This document shows positions 1-5,913 of a stretch of 5,928 bases of DNA, one piece after another (position 1 is the stretch's first letter; every line of letters begins with the position of its first letter). Source of the DNA: an uncultured Coprococcus sp. (GTDB lineage: Bacteria > Bacillota > Clostridia > Lachnospirales > Lachnospiraceae); contig USSH01000168.1 of NCBI GenBank assembly GCA_900557435.1, positions 1-5,928 of the forward strand, given 5' to 3'. A program made the translations under genes and the position numbers. The notes below the pieces were generated by a model that was not told the DNA's origin, ran no database searches, and saw only the letters and a program-made list of their open reading frames with translations.

Positions 1-495
1 GATGACAGAATAACCCCTGTGGGAAAATGGCTCAGAAAGCTTCATCTTGATGAATTGCCACAGCTTTTCAATGTTCTCAAGGGAGATATGTCTCTCGTTG
101 GCCCTAGACCGGAGAGACCTGAGATCGCAGAGCTTTATAAGAAGACCTTCCCTGAGTTTGATTACAGACTCAAGATGAAAGCTGGACTTACGGGATATGC
201 ACAGGTGTATGGAAAATACAACACCACACCAAGAGATAAGGTGAAGCTTGATCTCACCTACTACGAGCAGTATTCAATATGGCTTGATTTCAAGCTGATG
301 CTGCTAACTGTAAAGATCATGTTCCAGAAGGAGACATCAGAGGGCATAGCTTCAAATATGACTACTGCACTCAGAGATGGTGAGAAGGTTCAGATTCCGG
401 CACCGGTAAATGTTAAACCGGAGGGGCTTGATGAATCAGAGGATGCGTTTTATGATCTGAAGGGTTCTGCATTGAAAGTTGAAAAAAAGAACTGA
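1..495 (+). CDS. Undecaprenyl-phosphate sugar-1-phosphate transferase (priming transferase), 3' part only
   Basis: The reading frame is open from the first base, so this is the last 164 residues of a longer protein; a GTG at 19 is internal, because the family motif already begins upstream of it (visible residues DDRITPVG). Bacterial sugar transferases (polyprenyl-phosphate phosphoglycosyl transferases, WbaP/CpsE/PglC type) move a sugar-1-phosphate from a nucleotide sugar to undecaprenyl phosphate at the inner face of the membrane, the first step of capsule or exopolysaccharide assembly. Visible hallmarks are [19 protein letters not shown] at residues 16-34, with the catalytic Asp-Glu pair at 17-18, then PRPE at 35-38, and the C-terminal D..YYEQYS..LDFKLML pattern near 81-99. 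The N-terminal membrane part lies outside the window. After the usual family end there is an acidic tail of about 55 residues. The next gene follows on the same strand within about 55 bases, suggesting an operon. The sugar cannot be told from this fragment. Confidence 0.93.
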   Translation, partial: DDRITPVGKWLRKLHLDELPQLFNVLKGDMSLVGPRPERPEIAELYKKTFPEFDYRLKMKAGLTGYAQVYGKYNTTPRDKVKLDLTYYEQYSIWLDFKLMLLTVKIMFQKETSEGIASNMTTALRDGEKVQIPAPVNVKPEGLDESEDAFYDLKGSALKVEKKN

Positions 496-548
496 CAAGA
501 CAGAGACAAATAATAGAGACATGAAATTACGATATGCAGGTGGATAGT

Positions 549-1295
549 ATGACAAATGCGAAGGTTTCGGTGGTTATACCCTCTTATAATAGTGGAGATA
601 CTATAGAAACAGCGGTTGATTCTGCCCTTGCCCAGAATGTTCCGGTGGAGGTCATCGTTGTGGATGATTGTTCGCAGGATAATACAGAGCAGGTTCTGGC
701 AAAGTACAAGGGTGATTCAAGGGTAAGAATAATCCTGAATGAAACGAATTCTGGTGTCGCTGAATCCAGAAATCGCGGAGTTAAGGAGGCGGCTTGTGAC
801 AGGGTGGCTTTCCTGGATTCCGATGATATGTGGAAAGAGGGAAAACTTGATAAGCAGTTGAAATTGATGGACAGCACAGGAGCAGTGTTGTGTTCAACGG
901 CAAGAGAACTTATAAATGAGGACGGAAGCCGGACTGGACGAGTCTTGGAGGTACCGGAGACGGTGACCTACAGGCAGCTGCTCAGAGGGAATGTGATAAA
1001 TTGTTCCTCGGTACTTGCCGACAGGAATGTGCTTATGAAATACCCGATGGGAAACGATGACATACATGAGGATTATATATGCTGGCTGCAGATATTGAAA
1101 GCAGGCGGAAAGGCGGTGCTTATAAACGAGCCGTTACTATTATATAGAGTGGTGAAGAATAGCAAGTCTGGGTCAAAGATGTCATCTGCAAAAAAAACAT
1201 TTGCAGTATACAGAAAGATGGGATATGGCATTTTCAGAAGCTGCCTTTATTTTGTGAATTATGCAGTAAATGGTGTAAAGAAGTATTTCCTATAA
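549..1295 (+). CDS. Family 2 glycosyltransferase (surface polysaccharide)
   Basis: A GT-A fold glycosyltransferase that would add a sugar from a nucleotide donor to the growing lipid-linked repeat unit in the cytoplasm. From the ATG at 549 it is 248 residues. The nucleotide-binding start VSVVIPSYN is at 6-14, VVDDCSQDNT at 37-46, NSGVAESRNRG at 67-77, the metal-binding FLDSDD at 88-93, and HEDY at 173-176, where the catalytic base region of this subgroup lies. The C-terminal YRVVKNSKS and YFVNYAVNGVKKY are typical of capsule and O-antigen GT2 enzymes. I prefer the start at 549 because AGGTGG (538-543) sits 5 bases upstream; an in-frame ATG at 534 would add five residues but has only a weak site. 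It lies 53 bases after the priming transferase and 43 bases before the ribbon-helix-helix gene, so all three may share a transcript. Donor and acceptor sugars cannot be predicted. Confidence 0.93.
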   Translation: MTNAKVSVVIPSYNSGDTIETAVDSALAQNVPVEVIVVDDCSQDNTEQVLAKYKGDSRVRIILNETNSGVAESRNRGVKEAACDRVAFLDSDDMWKEGKLDKQLKLMDSTGAVLCSTARELINEDGSRTGRVLEVPETVTYRQLLRGNVINCSSVLADRNVLMKYPMGNDDIHEDYICWLQILKAGGKAVLINEPLLLYRVVKNSKSGSKMSSAKKTFAVYRKMGYGIFRSCLYFVNYAVNGVKKYFL

Positions 1296-1338
1296 ATATA
1301 TTATGGATGAAGTATAACAAGGATAGTCGGAGAACAAT

Positions 1339-1539
1339 ATGGCGGATGATACAAAAAAACGAGGACCGGGAAGACCCACGGATAAGAGAAAAGACACTAT
1401 TCTAAGATTGAGAATAGACGCGGAGACGCATAGAAAGCTGAGCAAATATGCTGAAAGCAGGCGAGTGTCGATGTCTGAACTTGTCCGTGAGGCGATAAAT
1501 GAGATAGTGCGTGAATCTGAAAAAGAAAAACGGTCTTAA
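1339..1539 (+). CDS. Small ribbon-helix-helix (CopG/Arc-type) DNA-binding protein with basic, AT-hook-like N-terminus
   Basis: A 66-residue protein. Residues 1-18 are strongly basic and contain RGPGRP (8-13), which resembles an AT-hook core that inserts into the minor groove of A/T-rich DNA. Residues 20-27 (TILRLRID) fit the DNA-reading beta strand, 28-41 the first helix, and 44-58 (SMSELVREAINEIVR) the second helix, an arrangement typical of CopG/Arc/MetJ-like dimers. GGAGA at 1329-1333 is 5 bases upstream of the ATG, supporting the start. It lies 43 bases after the glycosyltransferase on the same strand, and the terminator at 1585-1639 follows, so it is probably the last gene of the polysaccharide operon. 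I saw no convincing separate promoter in the gap. No toxin-like partner is adjacent on the same strand, so a transcription regulator is more likely than an antitoxin. Its targets are unknown. Confidence 0.85.
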   Translation: MADDTKKRGPGRPTDKRKDTILRLRIDAETHRKLSKYAESRRVSMSELVREAINEIVRESEKEKRS

Positions 1540-1584
1540 ATCGCGCAGATGCAGCTGAGGCAAAATAAATATAACATTACAGAA

Positions 1585-1639
1585 ATCATAAAAAACGCAC
1601 AGCCGATGTTTATTATATCGGCTGTGCGTTTTTTATGAT
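1585..1639. terminator. Bidirectional intrinsic terminator between convergent genes
   Basis: Arms 1585-1607 and 1617-1639 are perfect reverse complements (23 bp) around a 9-base loop. The GC-rich core is CGCACAGCCGAT at 1596-1607, paired with 1617-1628. Six T follow the core on the plus strand (1629-1634), and six A precede it (1590-1595), giving the same T-run on the minus strand. It ends the plus-strand operon 45 bases after its last stop codon and the minus-strand operon 11 bases after its last stop codon. Confidence 0.95.
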
Positions 1640-1650
1640 ATGGTATCTGT

Positions 1651-2874
1651 TTATAATGTGTATCCGTTCTTCTTTAAAAGCTCTCTTGCTGAATCAATGG
1701 AATCATTGCCAGTTGCATTCTTAATAGGTGCAAATTCTTTTTCACGCTCAACTTCGAAAGGAAGACATGTGCCCATGAAAGCGATCATGTCCAAAGCAAG
1801 AGTTTCGAATTTATAGCCGTTAGGTTCAGCAGGTTTTACTACCTCGCCATTATCATCAACATACGGTATTGCTTTTTTGACAATGTGAAGAGGCATGCTT
1901 TCATTCATTATCTTCATAAGTCTGTCGACAGGGAAGATGTAGTTGAGAGTCACGCCGTAGTTATATGCATAGTCGCCGTTTTCATCACGCTGATCACGCA
2001 TTTCATCTGTCAATTCGTAGTATTCAACAATATATGGTTTGCCGTGATTTGTACAAAGTACACCGACTTTTTCATCAGGGTATGCCTTGCGGACAACTTT
2101 TCCACCGGACAGATAGCCCTCTTTGATAATAGCTCCGAGGAATACGGGATCAGCAATTCGTTGGAGTACATTATCAACAGAAAATACATTGATATATTTT
2201 ATATTGTGCTCTGTAAGCTTGCTCAGATGACCTGCTTTACACAGAGATGAGAACCAGCCACCGTTGCCGTTAGGAGACATGGCGATGCGGCCCTTTTCCT
2301 CTAAGTATATTTTGCCGTTGAAGTCAACCGACGGAACCATCTCCTGTTTGAAGAAGTGGATATAATCAGGATCGTAGCCAAAATAATCGTGCTCCTTGAA
2401 GAAACTGGTAGTGTCATCATGGTTCTTTTCGTTTGTCATAATAAAGAAATGAATCCAAGTGTCAGCCAGCTTTACGATATCGAGTGTATGTTCAATAAGC
2501 AGCTGGAAAATAAACATGTCCTTAGTTTCGCCAACATTGAAAGTACCCTTTGGTCCAGAGAAACCAAGACGTGTACCCTGACCGCCGGCAAGAAGTACGA
2601 GTGCAAGATCACCATTTTTAATCGCTTCAAGACCTGTTGTCATGTATGCGTCACGGCTGGCAGCTATTGCATCAAGCTGAAGTGCAGCAACGGGTGCGAT
2701 ATCCGAATCATTTCCTGAGTTGTTCTTGTTGATCATGTCTATCAGTGAAAAATCAATCTGCTCAATCTGGTTTAAAAGTGCAGCCTTTTCATTTTCACTT
2801 AAAGTGTTGTAGTACTTGAGAAGATGTAACTGGTCTTTTTCTTCCAAGAGTTTGTATGCGCTTTCGTAATTCAT
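1651..2874 (-). CDS. UDP-sugar pyrophosphorylase, UAP/UDPGP family (UDP-N-acetylhexosamine or UDP-glucose pyrophosphorylase)
   Basis: A 407-residue cytoplasmic nucleotidyltransferase that joins UTP and a sugar-1-phosphate to give a UDP-sugar and pyrophosphate. The start has AGGAG (2881-2885) 6 bases upstream. Residues 94-104 (LLAGGQGTRLG) and GPKG at 107-110 form the nucleotide-binding loop. PNGNGGWF (201-208), VFSVDNVL (230-237), KVVRKAYPDEKVGV (259-272), EPNGYKFE near 355 and FAPIKN (381-386) match, in order, the conserved blocks of eukaryotic UDP-GlcNAc pyrophosphorylase (UAP1/AGX1) and its relatives, not the GalU or GlmU families usual in bacteria. The first 85 residues form the helical domain common to the family. 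The length is a little below human UAP1 (about 500). The motifs resemble UAP more than plant or animal UDP-glucose pyrophosphorylase, but sugar choice is not settled. It is second in an operon, 57 bases after a DPM-like glycosyltransferase. Confidence 0.92.
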   Translation of the reverse strand: MNYESAYKLLEEKDQLHLLKYYNTLSENEKAALLNQIEQIDFSLIDMINKNNSGNDSDIAPVAALQLDAIAASRDAYMTTGLEAIKNGDLALVLLAGGQGTRLGFSGPKGTFNVGETKDMFIFQLLIEHTLDIVKLADTWIHFFIMTNEKNHDDTTSFFKEHDYFGYDPDYIHFFKQEMVPSVDFNGKIYLEEKGRIAMSPNGNGGWFSSLCKAGHLSKLTEHNIKYINVFSVDNVLQRIADPVFLGAIIKEGYLSGGKVVRKAYPDEKVGVLCTNHGKPYIVEYYELTDEMRDQRDENGDYAYNYGVTLNYIFPVDRLMKIMNESMPLHIVKKAIPYVDDNGEVVKPAEPNGYKFETLALDMIAFMGTCLPFEVEREKEFAPIKNATGNDSIDSARELLKKNGYTL

Positions 2875-2931
2875 AAAATTCTCCTTGTAGTAATGTAGAT
2901 TGTAAATAAATTCTCTCTCCGTGTTATATAG

Positions 2932-3675
2932 TTACTGATACTTTTTCTTGATCGCTATGGTATCAGTGAAAACCCGCCATATGTCTTTGATTTTAATCCT
3001 TCTTCCATCTGCTGCATCATCACGGCTGTAGTTGAGAACTATCGGTGCCTCAGAAATAGAATACCCTTGTCGGTGAGCTGCAACAAGTATTTCGATGTCG
3101 AATGCATAACCGTTTACAGAAAGATCTGCTGCTATAGGCTTTATCACTTCGGATTTGAAGAGCTTTATTCCTGTCTGGGTGTCATGTACACCGAGATGGA
3201 AGAGCATCTTGAGCATTACATAATAGGTATAGCTCATGACTCTTCTGAGCGGCGGATAGTCCAGCTTGGATTCTGGGTGAAGCTTTGATCCTATAACGAT
3301 ATCGGCATCCTCGGACTTCATTTGTTTCATAAAATTCTTTAATAAAGATGGACTGAGTTCCAGATCGGAATCCAGAAATGCAATATATTTACCTCTTGCT
3401 TCCTGAATCCCTGTGGTTATCGCAAAACCCTTTCCGTGATTTTCTTCATAGCCAGAAGAGATTATGTGAGGATCCATTTCAGAAGCTTCTTTAATCTGCT
3501 GACCGGTTGAATCAACACTTCCGTCATTGACAGCAATAATTTCGTATCGGTGTAAAAAACCGCTTAATATTCTGCTAGTCTCTAGAAGATTGTCTTTTAT
3601 GTGAGCTTCTTCGTTGTAGGCCGGCATAACAACGGATAATGTAATTTTGGATGAATTATCCAAGTTTGTTCCCAT
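2932..3675 (-). CDS. Soluble DPM/ALG5-like family 2 glycosyltransferase (probable polyprenyl-phosphate hexose synthase)
   Basis: A 247-residue GT-A enzyme of the dolichyl-phosphate mannose/glucose synthase-like group, which moves a sugar from a nucleotide sugar to a polyprenyl phosphate at the cytoplasmic face of the membrane. Visible motifs are SVVMPAYNEE (14-23), IIAVNDGSVDST (46-57), NHGKGFAITTGI (79-90), the metal-binding FLDSDLE (100-106), IGSK (128-131), the RR pair (144-145), and DTQTGIKLF (165-173), the last a hallmark of this group. No membrane segments follow the catalytic domain, so it would be a peripheral protein. The start at 3675 has a weak GGGGGA site (3684-3689) 8 bases upstream, and no better in-frame start lies before the first motif. 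It is the first gene of the minus-strand operon and precedes the UDP-sugar pyrophosphorylase by 57 bases, so a UDP-sugar donor is plausible. Direct transfer to a glycan rather than to a lipid carrier is not excluded. Confidence 0.9.
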   Translation of the reverse strand: MGTNLDNSSKITLSVVMPAYNEEAHIKDNLLETSRILSGFLHRYEIIAVNDGSVDSTGQQIKEASEMDPHIISSGYEENHGKGFAITTGIQEARGKYIAFLDSDLELSPSLLKNFMKQMKSEDADIVIGSKLHPESKLDYPPLRRVMSYTYYVMLKMLFHLGVHDTQTGIKLFKSEVIKPIAADLSVNGYAFDIEILVAAHRQGYSISEAPIVLNYSRDDAADGRRIKIKDIWRVFTDTIAIKKKYQ

Positions 3676-3702
3676 TTTGGTTATCCCCCATTTTATAATT
3701 GC

Positions 3703-3720
3703 CAGATAGATTTCTATCTG
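3703..3720. promoter_or_regulatory. 18-bp palindrome in the operon leader, possible operator
   Basis: CAGATAGA (3703-3710) and TCTATCTG (3713-3720) are exact reverse complements separated by two bases. The site covers about +10 to +27 from the predicted start of the minus-strand transcript, where a bound dimeric repressor would block elongation or promoter clearance. As RNA it could fold as 7 bp with a 4-base loop, but no T-run follows on the minus strand, so it is not a terminator. The regulator is unknown. Confidence 0.5.
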
Positions 3721-3735
3721 AACATAATTAATATA

Positions 3736-3764
3736 AGTATACTTACAATAGCATAAAGTGTCAA
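3736..3764 (-). promoter_or_regulatory. Sigma-A-type promoter of the minus-strand glycosyltransferase/pyrophosphorylase operon
   Basis: Read on the minus strand, a perfect -35 box TTGACA (3764-3759) is followed by 17 bases and a -10 box TATACT (3741-3736). Transcription would start near 3729, leaving a leader of about 54 bases before the ATG at 3675. A/T tracts at 3776-3803 lie just upstream and could act as an UP element. Confidence 0.85.
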
Positions 3765-3775
3765 ATGAAATACGT

Positions 3776-3803
3776 TTAAGAAAAAATAGCTTAAGAAAAA
3801 ATA
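3776..3803. repeat. Two 13-bp A-tract direct repeats
   Basis: TTAAGAAAAAATA occurs at 3776-3788 and again at 3791-3803 (period 15). The copies lie upstream of the -35 box of the minus-strand promoter, where A/T tracts can bind the RNA polymerase alpha subunit or bend DNA. A regulator site is an alternative. Confidence 0.6.
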
Positions 3804-3833
3804 TAAAAAGCAGTGTGTATTGATCAGCTTTTT

Positions 3834-3898
3834 ATGCTATTACAAATGCTATTAAGATATGCTATTAAGACATGTCTATCAAGACATGCTATTAAGAC
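3834..3898. repeat. Five tandem copies of a 12-14 bp unit upstream of the LCP gene promoter
   Basis: Head-to-tail units lie at 3834-3845 (ATGCTATTACAA), 3846-3858 (ATGCTATTAAGAT), 3859-3871 (ATGCTATTAAGAC), 3872-3885 (ATGTCTATCAAGAC) and 3886-3898 (ATGCTATTAAGAC). Units 3 and 5 are identical. The junction of units 3 and 4 creates a 10-bp palindrome, AGACATGTCT (3868-3877). The array ends about 14 bases before the -35 region of the plus-strand promoter, so it sits where an activator or repressor would bind. It does not look like coding sequence and the units are too short for CRISPR. Confidence 0.85.
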
Positions 3899-3911
3899 AT
3901 GGAATAAAATG

Positions 3912-3940
3912 TTGTAAAAGAATATGATATAATGTATTAT
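3912..3940 (+). promoter_or_regulatory. Probable promoter(s) of the LCP gene
   Basis: Two overlapping readings fit. TTGTAA (3912-3917), 17 bases, TATTAT (3935-3940) is a sigma-A-like pair with four and five matches to consensus. Alternatively, TGATATAAT (3925-3933) is a perfect extended -10 box that needs little -35 help. Transcription would start near 3940-3947, giving a leader of about 70 bases before the ATG at 4015. Confidence 0.65.
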
Positions 3941-3959
3941 ATAGCGAGGTAACGACATT

Positions 3960-3987
3960 TTTAGATATGGAAATTTAGATATGGAAA
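3960..3987 (+). repeat. 14-bp tandem duplication in the LCP gene leader
   Basis: TTTAGATATGGAAA is present twice back to back (3960-3973 and 3974-3987), exactly, between the predicted transcription start and the ribosome site AGAGGAG (4003-4009). It may be a recent slippage duplication or a binding site in the leader RNA or DNA. Confidence 0.8.
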
Positions 3988-4014
3988 TATGAAATAAATA
4001 AAAGAGGAGTTCCG

Positions 4015-5913
4015 ATGGATAAGAAGAATAGATTATCAACTGATTACGATGATGAAGATATGGATTGGCTTGACGATGACGATGATTATCTTGATGATGG
4101 TGGTATTTTGAGTTCTTTATTATTTGGAGATAAAAAGAAGAAAAAGAAAACTGCAAAAGATAATCTCAAAAAAGATAATTCAAAAAAAGATAATGGACAG
4201 CCTGAAAGAGTTCAAAGGGCGAGAGGAGAGGACGAAGGCAGAGCATATAGACATGGCTCAAAGGCTGTGTCAGATGGATATGACTCAAAAGCAGCGCCAG
4301 ATGGACATGGCTCAAAAGCTGCGCCGGATGGAAAATCTAAGGCTGCTATGAATAGAAAGCCAAGACCGGCGAGACCGACAACTGATGAAAGTGAAAAGTC
4401 AGTTTATAGGGAAGAAAATGCGGCTGTCAGGACAGAGCGTGCTGATAGGACAGCTAGGAGAAGAAAGATATCTGCCGATAGAACACCGGTAAAACTGGAA
4501 GAAGAAAATACAAGACCTGTAAGGACTCCGGCTGCATCTGCTGGGACAGTAGGCGAGTACGATGAGTATTATCATGAGAACAGCCGTTCAAGAAGAATGA
4601 GAAATAATCAGAATTATTCTGATAAGAGGAAAGATTCGGATAATAGGGAAGACTTGGACAAGAAGAAAGATGTGGATAAGAAGAAAGGGCTCCCGAGGGA
4701 TTATGCTGGACGTGTGGGCGGGGCCACAGAACCTGCATCTACGTCTGTAGACAATCTGCTCAGAGAGGTAAGCAACCTGGAAGCGGACAGCAGGCAGAGA
4801 CACGAAGATCTGCGTAGAGAAGCTTGGGAGAGAACCCAGCGCAATGTGGCAAAGGCTAAGGCAGAGGTTGAGAGACTTGAGCTTGAACGTGAACAGAACG
4901 AGAAAGAGGAAGCCAGAAAGAAAAGGGTTCGAGAAGAACTTCAGAAGAGACAGGCGGAGAAAACTCAGATAAGTTCAGATGCAGAGAATATACAGCCAGA
5001 GCAGGAAGTAAAAACAGAGAAGCAATCGGTGGATACAGATGATGCACCGGAGAATGATCAGGTCAAGGCAGATGAGATTCCTGTAAGTGACCAGACTACA
5101 GCGAAAGAGAGTCCGGAGGATATACCAATGAATCCGGATGTGAAAGAGAGCGCTGACAAAAATGAGTCTGACAAAAATGAGTCTGACAAAAGTGAGCCTG
5201 ACAGAAATGAGTCCGGCAAAACAGATTCTGATAAAAATGAGTCAGGTAAAAATAAACCTGATAAAAATATTCTGGATATGGATGCTCTTGAACGAATCGA
5301 AAGAGATATAGATGAGGACAGGCTAAAGTATTCAGAGTCCGATACAGAAGATCTGGGACTCGGAGAGATTGGCAGGACACTGGGATTTGATGCGGTTGAT
5401 CTTGAAGATGATGAGGAGGAACCGGAGGAGGACGAGGAGTCAGACAGTGAGAAGTTCTTCAGAGAGAATTTGCTTGATGAGGCAGATCCTAAAGTGGTAA
5501 ATCCTGAAAGAAAGAAAATTAATATAAGCACGAAGGTCTGGGCTATAGCATTCTTTGTATTGCTGGCCTTGCTTATATTGATAAGCGTGATTTATGCCAA
5601 AAATTATGCCAGAATGAAGTATAATGAGATGAATATCAATGAGATCAGTGAAGATCAGCTGTTGGTTAATAATGGTGTGAAGGAGTCAACCACTGGATAT
5701 CGCACGATCGCATTATATGGTGTTGATTCCAGAGATCAGAATATGGATGTTGGAACTAACAGTGATAGTATAATAATTGTAAGCATTAACGAATCAACTC
5801 ATGAGATAAAGCTTGTATCTGTCTATAGGGATACGCTTATGGATATAGCCAGTGGTGCGATGACTGAGTCGCAAAAGGTAAACTATGCATACCAGCTTGG
5901 TTTACACGACTAA
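4015..5913 (+). CDS. LytR-CpsA-Psr (LCP) family protein with a very long charged cytoplasmic N-terminus; LCP domain cut short
   Basis: LCP proteins are membrane phosphotransferases that move glycopolymers from undecaprenyl carriers to peptidoglycan. The 632 residues start with acidic 10-28, then a Lys-rich stretch (40-60), three 9-residue repeats (81-107), Arg/Lys-rich disordered sequence to about 240, a probable coiled coil (246-317), a Glu/Asp/Lys-rich linker with 5-residue repeats (381-418) and an acidic run (463-478). One membrane segment (508-528) follows, with basic residues before it, so the long N-terminus should be cytoplasmic. Outside, the LCP domain begins at YRTIALYGVDSR (562-573), with SDSIIIVSI (583-591) and YRDT (604-607), the early active-site blocks. 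The frame stops at 632, just after NYAYQLG; the rest of the domain, including the late Arg motifs, is missing. Either the gene is broken or the sequence has an error near the window edge. The start has AGAGGAG (4003-4009) 5 bases upstream. Confidence 0.85.
   Translation: MDKKNRLSTDYDDEDMDWLDDDDDYLDDGGILSSLLFGDKKKKKKTAKDNLKKDNSKKDNGQPERVQRARGEDEGRAYRHGSKAVSDGYDSKAAPDGHGSKAAPDGKSKAAMNRKPRPARPTTDESEKSVYREENAAVRTERADRTARRRKISADRTPVKLEEENTRPVRTPAASAGTVGEYDEYYHENSRSRRMRNNQNYSDKRKDSDNREDLDKKKDVDKKKGLPRDYAGRVGGATEPASTSVDNLLREVSNLEADSRQRHEDLRREAWERTQRNVAKAKAEVERLELEREQNEKEEARKKRVREELQKRQAEKTQISSDAENIQPEQEVKTEKQSVDTDDAPENDQVKADEIPVSDQTTAKESPEDIPMNPDVKESADKNESDKNESDKSEPDRNESGKTDSDKNESGKNKPDKNILDMDALERIERDIDEDRLKYSESDTEDLGLGEIGRTLGFDAVDLEDDEEEPEEDEESDSEKFFRENLLDEADPKVVNPERKKINISTKVWAIAFFVLLALLILISVIYAKNYARMKYNEMNINEISEDQLLVNNGVKESTTGYRTIALYGVDSRDQNMDVGTNSDSIIIVSINESTHEIKLVSVYRDTLMDIASGAMTESQKVNYAYQLGLHD
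4255..4335 (+). repeat. Three in-frame 27-bp repeats (GSKAAPDG-type) in the LCP gene
   Basis: Units at 4255-4281, 4282-4308 and 4309-4335 encode GSKAVSDGY, DSKAAPDGH and GSKAAPDGK, and a partial fourth copy (SKAAM) follows. The DNA is diverged mainly at third codon positions, which suggests an older duplication kept as protein. They lie in the disordered cytoplasmic part. Confidence 0.8.
5155..5268 (+). repeat. Seven and a half 15-bp in-frame repeats (DKNES) in the LCP gene
   Basis: The unit gacaaaaatgagtct encodes DKNES. The first two copies (5155-5184) are identical, and later ones drift to DKSEP, DRNES, GKTDS, DKNES and GKNKP, ending in DKN. The unit length is a multiple of three, so gain or loss of copies would change linker length without breaking the frame. 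Confidence 0.88.

Noticed and set aside
1291..1318. A/T-rich stretch before the ribbon-helix-helix gene with TATAAA, TATATT and TATAAC, considered as a promoter
   Set aside because: No -35 box lies at a suitable distance from any of the three -10-like sites, so co-transcription from upstream is more likely.
1339..1539. Antitoxin of a toxin-antitoxin pair
   Set aside because: No small toxin-like gene lies next to it; it is flanked by a glycosyltransferase and a terminator.
1885..2718. Two plus-strand open frames opposite the pyrophosphorylase
   Set aside because: They lie inside a well-supported minus-strand gene and their translations match nothing I recognise.
3803..3835. Inverted repeat ATAAAAAGC / GCTTTTTAT with a 15-base loop, considered as a terminator
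   Set aside because: The stem is only 9 bp and nearly all A/T, with a large loop and no gene ending nearby; it is likely chance in A/T-rich DNA.
3834..3898. Possible CRISPR array
   Set aside because: Units of 12-14 bp are directly adjacent, with no unique spacers and no cas genes.
3824..4156. Minus-strand open frame across the divergent control region and the start of the LCP gene
   Set aside because: It covers the tandem repeats and promoter and overlaps a strong start site; the translation is biased and repetitive, not protein-like.
5058..5531. Long minus-strand open frame opposite the LCP gene, very rich in Ser, Leu and Phe
   Set aside because: It is the mirror of the Asp/Glu/Lys-rich repeat coding region; the low-complexity translation follows from the plus-strand codons and no recognisable domain is seen. 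The same holds for the other minus-strand frames between 4454 and 5380.
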